DNA from: Selenomonas bovis DSM 23594
GTDB taxonomy: Bacteria; Bacillota; Negativicutes; Selenomonadales; Selenomonadaceae
DNA length: 40,280 nt
Reading direction: 5' to 3'
Assembly (NCBI RefSeq): GCF_000381005.1
Contig: NZ_KB908383.1
Coordinates: 55,307 to 95,586, forward strand
Shown here: positions 34,732 through 40,280 of the stretch, piece by piece
Position numbering within the stretch: the stretch's first letter is position 1
Layout of the letters: each line of letters opens with the position of its first letter
Notes under the pieces: generated by a model
Databases searched by the model: none
Told to the model about the DNA's origin: nothing
The model's input: only the letters and a program-made list of their open reading frames with translations
Made by a program: the position numbers and the translations under genes

Positions 34732-36057
34732 ATGAACGCATCTGTTGACATGAAGCAGCTTACGCGCAAGCGGGATCTCCGGATCGTCTTTCCGGTGTTC
34801 CTCGTGTCCATCATCGCCTGCCTGGACCGCGTGAACATTTCCTACGCGGCGCTCACGATGAAGCAGGATCTCGGCTGGCTCACGCCGGAGATCTACGGCG
34901 CGGGCGCGAGCATTTTCTTCTTCGGCTATCTGCTGCTCGAGATTCCGGGCTCGCTCATCGCAGCACGCTTCTCCGCGTCGAAGTGGATCGCGCGCATCAT
35001 GTTCACTTGGGGCCTCGTCTGCTGCTTCATGGCGTTCATGAGCACGCAGTTCGAGTTCTATCTCTGCCGCTTCCTGCTCGGCGCCTCGGAGGCGAGCCTC
35101 TATCCCGTCATCTACTCCGTGCTCTTCCCGCGCTGGTTCATGGGCAAGGAGCGGGCGCGCGCCACGAGCTACATGCTCACGAGCCTCCTGCTCGCGAACA
35201 TCATCGGCGCGCCGCTCTCCGGGGTGCTGCTCTCGACGTCCATCATCGGCCTTGCCGGCTGGCAGGAGCTCTTCATCCTCGAGGCTGTGCCGGCGCTCCT
35301 CTTCGCGGTCTTTTTCTTCTTCTTCGTGCCGGATCGTCCGGACCAGGCATCCTGGCTCACGGATGAGGAGAAGGCATATCTCAGCGAGGCGTATGAGGAA
35401 GAGCGCGCCGCCATGCTCAAGAAGAAGAAATACTCCGTACTCAAGGCGTTCCGCGATCCGAAGGTCCTGCGCCTCTGCGTCATCTATTTCCTCTGGGTCG
35501 TCGGTTTCTGGGGCTTCTATTTCTGGATGCCGACCGTTCTGAAACAGCTCTCCGGTCTCTCCACGCAGCTTCTCGGCGGCGCCATCGCCATCCCGATGAT
35601 GGCGGCCCTCGTCGTGCAGGTGCTCATCGGCCGTTCGTCCTCGCGCACGGGCGACAAGGTCTGGCATGTCGCGGGTGCGCTCTTCGTCGGCGCGGTCGGC
35701 CTCGCGCTCTCGCCGCACGCGCCGAACACGGCGGTCGCGCTCGTGCTCATCTGCCTCTCGGCCATCGGCATCCACGCTTCGATGGGCGTCTGGTGGACCA
35801 TCCCGACGACATTCCTCACGGGCTCCGCGGCCGCGGCGTCCATCGCGCTCATCAACTGCTGCGGCAACCTCGGCGGCCTCGTCGGCCCCTATATGATGGG
35901 CTGGATCAAGACGAACACGGGCACGTTCGACCTCGGTTACTATATCATGGGCGGTGCGATGTTCCTCGCGGCGCTCCTCGTGCTCAGCATCAAGTACGGG
36001 TTCGGCTTTGCCGCAAAGAAGGAGAAGGAAGAGGCGCCTGCTGTCGCAGAGAACTGA
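34732..36057 (+). CDS. ACS-family MFS transporter under T-box control
   Basis: Major facilitator of 441 aa of the anion:cation symporter group. It has FLVSIIACLDRVNISYAAL at the N-terminus (TM1 with the family-typical DRVNIS), YGAGASIFFFGYLLLEIPGS in TM2 and GASEASLYPVIYSVLFPRWF in TM4. Twelve membrane segments are expected, with a long charged central loop. Family members usually carry organic anions such as sugar acids, tartrate or phthalate. Control by an amino-acid-sensing T-box argues that this one imports an amino acid or a related precursor (inference). GGGAGGAA precedes ATG 34732. No terminator follows directly; the next + strand candidate is at 36589-36638. Confidence 0.88.
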   Translation: MNASVDMKQLTRKRDLRIVFPVFLVSIIACLDRVNISYAALTMKQDLGWLTPEIYGAGASIFFFGYLLLEIPGSLIAARFSASKWIARIMFTWGLVCCFMAFMSTQFEFYLCRFLLGASEASLYPVIYSVLFPRWFMGKERARATSYMLTSLLLANIIGAPLSGVLLSTSIIGLAGWQELFILEAVPALLFAVFFFFFVPDRPDQASWLTDEEKAYLSEAYEEERAAMLKKKKYSVLKAFRDPKVLRLCVIYFLWVVGFWGFYFWMPTVLKQLSGLSTQLLGGAIAIPMMAALVVQVLIGRSSSRTGDKVWHVAGALFVGAVGLALSPHAPNTAVALVLICLSAIGIHASMGVWWTIPTTFLTGSAAAASIALINCCGNLGGLVGPYMMGWIKTNTGTFDLGYYIMGGAMFLAALLVLSIKYGFGFAAKKEKEEAPAVAEN

Positions 36058-36144
36058 GATGCTCGCTGTGCGATTCCCCTTCCCTAAAGAAGCACTGATT
36101 AATGCAAGATTTTTCCACTTACTGTTGAAGTGGATGAGAACATA

Positions 36145-36315
36145 CCTTCTCCCTAGGAGAAGGGGGACCGCGAAGCGGTGGAAGAGGTGTTGCACGACGG
36201 GGGATTGCGCCGGAAATCATCATTCGAGGCGAAACACCTCTTCCGCCATCGCTACGCTCGGCACTCCCGGGGATGCCACTGGCATCCCGCGCTAACGCGC
36301 CCCCTGAGGGGAAGG
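36145..36315. repeat. Palindromic dispersed repeat, complete copy
   Basis: Begins CCTTCTCCCTAGGAGAAGG, then ACCGCGAAGCGGTGG and AAGAGGTGT, and returns through ACACCTCTTCCGCC and CTACGCTCGG to end in CCTGAGGGGAAGG. Same family as 1-215. It carries an extra palindromic stretch (GGGATGCCACTGGCATCCC, 36273-36291) near the right end. Confidence 0.75.
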
Positions 36316-36319
36316 TTAA

Positions 36320-36496
36320 GGAAGCACTGATTAAATGAGGTGCTCCAGATTTGCGTGGATGCGCTGTATCTCTCTAGGAGACAAACCGGAAGCGTAGCGC
36401 CAAAACGCTCCATCGCGTTTTGTGCTGAGGATTGTAGGGCGACGAGAGGACAGTGCAGACGCGCGAAGACGGAGTGCCGAATTAATCAGCGGTTCC
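36320..36496. repeat. MITE-like element, complete inverted copy (177 bp)
   Basis: GGAAGCACTGATTAA ... TTAATCAGCGGTTCC, opposite in orientation to 24460-24635. It is flanked by TTAA on both sides, consistent with TA target duplication. Confidence 0.85.
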
Positions 36497-36588
36497 TTAA
36501 GTGAATGCGCGACAAATCTATTAATCAGTGGTTTCCTAAATATGCGAATGAAGGAAGTGCTGGTTGAATCAGTCCTTCTTGAAGAAAG

Positions 36589-36638
36589 CAGCGGCTCCCC
36601 CGCGCCTGTCTTGCGAGACTGGCGCGGGGGAGCCGCTG
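36589..36638 (+). terminator. Very strong terminator hairpin
   Basis: Perfect 18-bp stem CAGCGGCTCCCCCGCGCC / GGCGCGGGGGAGCCGCTG with an inner GTCT/AGAC, then TTTGTTTTG on +. It may also stop the convergent hemerythrin transcript on the minus strand. Confidence 0.85.
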
Positions 36639-36656
36639 TTTGTTTTGTTCGGCAGA

Positions 36657-37067
36657 TCAATCTTGCAGCAGCGGATAAAGCTGCGCATCCTCGCGGCCAA
36701 GGCGTTCCTGCAGCGCGGCGAGGACTTCCTGCGTCGCCTCGAGGCAGGCGGCGGGATTCTGGCGGATCTTCGTCGGCGTCATCCATGCCTCTTTATAGGT
36801 GAGAAACGTGCTGGCGAGATGTCCCATCTCCTCCTCGAAGTGCGTGGCCGTCGTGCGGATGTGCTCGTCTTCGCTGCGTGCGAGGCTCGGGTAGAGGAAC
36901 TTGTCCTCCGCCGCGAGGTGGACGGTGAGAAGCCCCGCGAGGCGCGATATCGCGCGGGAGGCCTCCTCGGCATTTGCAGTGAGCATCGATGCTGAGGAGA
37001 AGCCGGAGAGCTGCTTCAGCAGCGCGTAGATGGATGCGTGATGATCGGTGAGCAGTTCGAGATACAT
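36657..37067 (-). CDS. Hemerythrin-like (HHE) domain protein
   Basis: Helical-bundle protein of 136 aa with the hemerythrin HHE fold. Candidate iron ligands are His9/His10, His50 and Glu54 (HLAAEDKFLYP), His76, His83 and Glu126. The last ligand motif reads RLGREDAQLYP, with Arg122 where a His is usual, so the di-iron site may be altered. Such proteins sense or scavenge O2 or NO, or repair iron-sulfur centres in anaerobes. ATG 37067 has AAGGAGG 9 nt upstream; the frame extends to 37151 without a ribosome binding site. Its promoter carries an FNR/CRP-type dyad. Confidence 0.82.
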   Translation of the reverse strand: MYLELLTDHHASIYALLKQLSGFSSASMLTANAEEASRAISRLAGLLTVHLAAEDKFLYPSLARSEDEHIRTTATHFEEEMGHLASTFLTYKEAWMTPTKIRQNPAACLEATQEVLAALQERLGREDAQLYPLLQD

Positions 37068-37108
37068 GGTACAGTGCCTCCTTCGTACTGTAAGGGCGAG
37101 CGCATAAT

Positions 37109-37123
37109 GTCCACAAAGTGGAC
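37109..37123. promoter_or_regulatory. Dyad in the hemerythrin leader
   Basis: GTCCAC-AAA-GTGGAC is a perfect inverted repeat, flanked by CGCA/TGCG, in the 5' untranslated region of the hemerythrin gene. It may be an operator or an RNA hairpin. Confidence 0.45.
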
Positions 37124-37151
37124 GTTTGTGCGTTGAGCTTGTTTTTATCAT

Positions 37152-37190
37152 AGTATATTTGCCTATGGGAAGCTGTAACGAGTGTTACAG
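37152..37190 (-). promoter_or_regulatory. Hemerythrin promoter with FNR/CRP-type site
   Basis: On the minus strand TATACT (37152-37157) forms the -10. The perfect dyad CTGTAAC-GAGT-GTTACAG (37173-37190) is centred roughly 37-41 nt upstream of the expected start, the class II activator position. The half-site TGTAAC fits the CRP/FNR superfamily; an HcpR-like NO/redox regulator is a candidate (inference). Confidence 0.6.
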
Positions 37191-37339
37191 AGAAGAAATT
37201 CGATAATCTCCAATAAAATTACAACACAATAGAAGGAAAATCTATATTCAACGCGAAATATATATAGTAAATCACATAATCGGCAAAGAAATCGCGTATT
37301 TGGGACAAGGAAAGTCCCAAAAATGAGGGGGAATGTGGT

Positions 37340-39142
37340 ATGTTAAGGATTGCTTCTATGAAAACGCGCCTGATGCTCGCTATCTGCGGTGTATCAATCG
37401 TATCGACGCTGTGCATCGGTGCTTATTTCATCGTCAGCACGGTGCGTGATAATCACGCACAGCTTGCCGCGTATCGGGCAGATCTCGAGGATAGTGTGGG
37501 GAGTCAGCTCAAGGGTGAGACAGAGGTGGCCTACGGGATCCTCGAGGAGTATTACAAGAAACAGCAGGCAGGTGAGCTCACGGAGGAACAGGCGAAGAAG
37601 GAGGCAGCCGACCGCGTGCGCGACCTGCGCTATGACGGCGGCAAGGGCTATTTCTGGATCGATACGGTGGATGGCAACAACGTCGTGCTGCTCGGCAGGA
37701 AGGATGTCGAGGGAACGAACCGTTTCAACGCAAAGGACCCCAATGGGTATCCGTATATTCAGGAGATCAACAAGTCTGCGCAGCAGGAGGGCGGCGGCTT
37801 TACACGCTGGATGTTCCCAAAGCCGGGCGAGACGGAGTCCCTGCCGAAATACGGCTATTCCATTGAGTTCAAACCGTATCACTGGGTGCTTGGCACGGGC
37901 GTCTGGATCGATGAGATCGATGCGATCGTCGCGCAGAGAGAGGCGAAGCTTGCGGCGGATCTGCGCACGAGCATCCTGGAGTCGCTCGGCGTGATTGTCT
38001 TGCTGCAAATCCTCCTGGCCCTTTTCTCACGCTATGTCGGCGCGAACATCGCGCGTCCGATCGTACGGACGACGGAGCGGCTCGGCATCATGGGGACGGG
38101 AGACTTCCGCCTCGAGGGTGAGGCTGCTGCGGAGATGCAGGAGCTTGCCTCCCGTCCGGATGAGCTCGGCACGATGGCGCAGGCCATGCAGGAGATGAAT
38201 GAAAAAGTACGCGCGCTCATGCGCAATGTCGCGCAAACGGCGGAGTACCTCGCGGCGTCGTCTGAGGAACTCACATCTTCGGCCGAGCAAGCGGCGGATG
38301 TCAGCCAGTCAATCGCTGAGTCGATCGTCAAGGTCGCGGGCGCGTGCTCGGAGCAGTTCGACGACGTGCAGACGGCCAACGAGCATACCAAAAAACTCAC
38401 GCAGCACATGCAGGACTTCGAGGGGCATCTCGAAGAGACGGGCCAGCAGGTTCAGAAGACGAGCGATGTCGCGACCGAGGGACGTCAGGGCGTCGCTACG
38501 GCGGTGACAGGCATGCAGTCCATCCAGACGAATGTCAGCCACATCGCGGAGCTCATCGAAGGACTGGGGGAGAACTCCAAGCAGATTGGCGAGATTGTCG
38601 ATACCATCGCGAACATCGCGGATCAGACGAACCTTCTCGCGCTCAATGCCGCCATCGAGGCAGCGCGTGCGGGCGAGCATGGCCGCGGCTTCGCAGTGGT
38701 GGCCGATGAGGTGCGCAAGCTCGCCGAACAGTCGCAAGAAGCGGCGAGCGAGATCTCGGAGCGCATCGGCCGCATCCAGTCCTCGACGCAGGAGGCTGTG
38801 GACGCCATGCACCAGGGACTCTCCGAAGTCATGGACGGAACGAAGACCGTGCAGGGGGCCGGAACATCCTTCGAGGGCATCGCGAGCATGGTAGGCAAAG
38901 CGGCAGAGGCATCACAGGCGATGCAATCCTCCGTCGAGCGCCTGACGCAGAGCATCGGCCGCATCGACGCGGCTGTCGAGGAAATTAACACCAAGAGTCG
39001 TTCGGTGGCGGATGAGGCACAGACCGTCTCGGCGGCGACGGAGGAAGAGACAGCCTCGATGCACGAAATCGCCGACGCGAGCCGCAAGCTCGCAGAGCAG
39101 GCGCAGAACTTGCAAAATTCCATCGCGGTATTTAAAATATAA
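37340..39142 (+). CDS. Methyl-accepting chemotaxis protein with Cache sensor
   Basis: Transmembrane chemoreceptor of 600 aa. TM1 is at about 10-33. A periplasmic single Cache domain spans about 35-210 ([11 protein letters not shown] at 102-112, [21 protein letters not shown] at 174-194). TM2 lies at about 214-231, followed by HAMP and a long coiled-coil signalling domain. The hairpin tip [20 protein letters not shown] is at 426-445. Ligands of this Cache type are often small organic acids; here unknown. ATG 37340 has GAGGGGG upstream; ATG 37358 is an alternative start. The upstream 150 nt is AT-rich, with a TTGGGAC/GTCCCAA hairpin (37300-37320) but no clear promoter. The next small gene follows after 45 nt. 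Confidence 0.9.
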   Translation: MLRIASMKTRLMLAICGVSIVSTLCIGAYFIVSTVRDNHAQLAAYRADLEDSVGSQLKGETEVAYGILEEYYKKQQAGELTEEQAKKEAADRVRDLRYDGGKGYFWIDTVDGNNVVLLGRKDVEGTNRFNAKDPNGYPYIQEINKSAQQEGGGFTRWMFPKPGETESLPKYGYSIEFKPYHWVLGTGVWIDEIDAIVAQREAKLAADLRTSILESLGVIVLLQILLALFSRYVGANIARPIVRTTERLGIMGTGDFRLEGEAAAEMQELASRPDELGTMAQAMQEMNEKVRALMRNVAQTAEYLAASSEELTSSAEQAADVSQSIAESIVKVAGACSEQFDDVQTANEHTKKLTQHMQDFEGHLEETGQQVQKTSDVATEGRQGVATAVTGMQSIQTNVSHIAELIEGLGENSKQIGEIVDTIANIADQTNLLALNAAIEAARAGEHGRGFAVVADEVRKLAEQSQEAASEISERIGRIQSSTQEAVDAMHQGLSEVMDGTKTVQGAGTSFEGIASMVGKAAEASQAMQSSVERLTQSIGRIDAAVEEINTKSRSVADEAQTVSAATEEETASMHEIADASRKLAEQAQNLQNSIAVFKI

Positions 39143-39187
39143 ACAAAATGATGATATATGGTTGCTCACAGGGGAGGATGATATTTC

Positions 39188-39541
39188 ATGACGAAACAGG
39201 AACTGCTCGAGGCAGCGAAAAAAGCAGCGGCAGCGCCCTCCTGCTATCCGGGACTCAAGACGCTCATTGAGGCTTGGGAAAAGGCGCTCGGCACGCCGGA
39301 TGAACATGCGGCGGCAGAGAAGATGCTCGCGGGACTGGAAGAGTGCGTGACAGATATCGACGGACTCATCGCCTTCGCGGACTCGCCGGAGGGCGCCAAG
39401 ATTCTCGGAGGTGAGGAGGCAGCGGCCCATACGCTTGCGGCTGCCAAGGACGCCAAGGCAAAGGGGACGAAATACTGCATTTGCCCTGCCTGCACGAACG
39501 GTGCTATTCTGCTCGAACATCGTCACGATCTCGGCTGCTGA
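39188..39541 (+). CDS. Small conserved CxCPxC protein
   Basis: Protein of 117 aa, mostly helical and Ala/Glu/Lys-rich. It has a C-terminal cluster YCICPAC (Cys97, Cys99, Cys102) plus Cys19 in APSCYPG, Cys53 and a C-terminal Cys117. The cluster could bind a metal or be redox-active. I recall similar small proteins in anaerobic Firmicutes, sometimes labelled Hsp90-related without real support; the function is unknown. GGGGAGGA lies about 10 nt before the ATG. It is probably co-transcribed with the chemoreceptor and followed by a terminator. Confidence 0.75.
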   Translation: MTKQELLEAAKKAAAAPSCYPGLKTLIEAWEKALGTPDEHAAAEKMLAGLEECVTDIDGLIAFADSPEGAKILGGEEAAAHTLAAAKDAKAKGTKYCICPACTNGAILLEHRHDLGC

Positions 39542-39549
39542 AAAATAAG

Positions 39550-39594
39550 TTCCGGCATTCTCCTGTATGGATAGGGAGGTGCCGGAATTTTTTT
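39550..39594 (+). terminator. Terminator of the chemoreceptor operon
   Basis: TTCCGGCA/TGCCGGAA (39550-39557 and 39580-39587) with inner CTCC/GGAG, then T7. Confidence 0.88.
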
Positions 39595-39616
39595 GAGCTG
39601 TTCTTGAAAAAACTCC

Positions 39617-39645
39617 TTGACAGGGAGCATCGAACCGTGTAATAT
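39617..39645 (+). promoter_or_regulatory. rRNA operon promoter P1
   Basis: Consensus TTGACA (39617-39622), a 17-nt spacer and TAATAT (39640-39645). Confidence 0.85.
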
Positions 39646-39742
39646 ATTACGAGTCGGCGGCAGACAGCCACGAGCGCAGGAGCCGCCGGCAGCCGAATCC
39701 CAAGCGGCCTTGAGAGCTTGCGAAAATAAATTCAAAAAGTTC

Positions 39743-39771
39743 TTGACAAGCCGAAACGGATGAGGTAATAT
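39743..39771 (+). promoter_or_regulatory. rRNA operon promoter P2
   Basis: TTGACA (39743-39748), a 17-nt spacer and TAATAT (39766-39771), 126 nt after P1; tandem layout typical of rrn operons. Confidence 0.85.
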
Positions 39772-39819
39772 ATAGAAGCTGATTCACGAAAGGCGCACCG
39801 CGCCGGAGGGAATCGCAGG

Positions 39820-39833
39820 TGTTCTTTGAAAAC
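39820..39833 (+). promoter_or_regulatory. boxA-like antitermination site
   Basis: TGTTCTTTGAAAAC in the rrn leader resembles the boxA site bound by NusB/NusE. The remaining leader to 40005 holds no gene. Confidence 0.65.
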
Positions 39834-40005
39834 TAAACAATGCAGAACATCATGCAACCATGATGTAAAGCCAGATGTCGAGATGCGAAAGCATCTAACA
39901 TCGATTACTATGAACATATAGCAATCGGCAATTTCTTTACTTGATTTGTGCTTCGCACAAACCAAGATCCAAAAAGAAACGAGAGCCAATATCGGCTTTC
40001 CATAT

Positions 40006-40280
40006 TTCATGGAGAGTTTGATCCTGGCTCAGGACGAACGCTGGCGGCGTGCTTAACACATGCAAGTCGAACGAGACGATTTAGAAGCTTGCTTTTATTG
40101 AGTCGAGTGGCAAACGGGTGAGTAACGCGTAGACAACCTGCCGCAAAGATGGGGACAACAGTCCGAAAGGACTGCTAATACCGAATGTTGTATCTTCTCC
40201 GCATGGAAGAGATATTAAAGATAGCCTCTACTTGTAAGCTATCGCTTTGCGATGGGTCTGCGTCTGATTAGCTAGTTGGT
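40006..40280 (+). rRNA. 16S ribosomal RNA, 5' part
   Basis: The universal GAGTTTGATCCTGGCTCAG starts at 40014, with CATGCAAGTCGAACG and GTGAGTAACGCGTAG downstream. The 5' end is placed by analogy with E. coli numbering. The gene is cut by the window end. V1-V2 sequence points to Selenomonadaceae (recalled, not aligned). Confidence 0.97.

Larger units (their letters stand above)
36085..36540. repeat. Nest of short mobile repeats
   Basis: The outer ends TAAAGAAGCACTGATTAAT (36085-36103) and ATTAATCAGTGGTTTCCTAAA (36520-36540) are inverted repeats of the MITE type. Inside are a full palindromic repeat (36145-36315) and a complete MITE copy (36320-36496). No gene is present. Confidence 0.7.

Noticed and set aside
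36589-36638. Possible mobile-element end
   Set aside because: The perfect 18-bp stem followed by TTTGTTTTG is better explained as a transcription terminator.

Overview
The window is a bacterial chromosome segment from a Gram-negative-type Firmicute of the class Negativicutes, most likely family Selenomonadaceae (Selenomonas/Mitsuokella-like). The case rests on the partial 16S rRNA at the right edge, the high-GC codon use with strong AGGAGG-type ribosome binding sites, and the gene mix: a glmS ribozyme, a ZTP riboswitch, a T-box, a Tat system, UbiA/UbiD quinone enzymes and a type II NADH dehydrogenase. The genus is inferred from memory of 16S sequences.

Layout. 1-300: arms of a palindromic repeat. 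310-7837: DEAD-type helicase, CorC/HlyC membrane protein, Uup-like ABC-F ATPase, a eukaryotic-type hexokinase and sigma-54, all on +. 8259-9515: ndh behind a leader with a terminator-like hairpin. 9776-11017 (-): MFS transporter. 11300-17831: a ZTP riboswitch and a second promoter ahead of tatA-tatC-ubiD-ubiA-folD-fhs, closed by a strong terminator. 17812-19776: a Zn/Cd-type P1B ATPase whose promoter overlaps that terminator and carries an ArsR/SmtB-like operator. 20005-22710 (-): a TrpXYZ-like ABC importer, divergent from an NSS amino-acid transporter (23040-24413). 24652-26788: glmS with its self-cleaving ribozyme. 26852-27786: HAD phosphatase and tRNA-Asn, tRNA-Glu and tRNA-Val.

27803-31084 is an acquired, lower-GC island: a hairpin-dense non-coding stretch, an antibiotic efflux gene that looks like tet(40) behind an attenuator leader, and an XRE regulator typical of integrative conjugative elements. 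It is bracketed by two near-identical terminator hairpins and has no integrase, transposase or relaxase.

31101-36057: a GH13 alpha-glucosidase (-), a divergent ArsB/NhaD-type ion transporter, and an ACS-family MFS transporter controlled by a T-box. 36085-36540 is a nest of short mobile repeats. 36657-37067 (-) is a hemerythrin-like protein with an FNR/CRP-type dyad at the promoter. 37340-39541 holds a Cache-domain chemoreceptor and a small CxCPxC protein. 39617-40280 is the start of an rRNA operon: tandem promoters, boxA and the 16S 5' end.

The main themes are RNA-based regulation (ZTP, glmS ribozyme, T-box, attenuator leaders), anaerobic respiration and one-carbon metabolism, and recent acquisition of drug resistance. 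A family of about 176-bp MITE-like elements with GGAAnCnCTGATTAA ends (19823-19913, 24460-24635, 36320-36496) is spread through the window.
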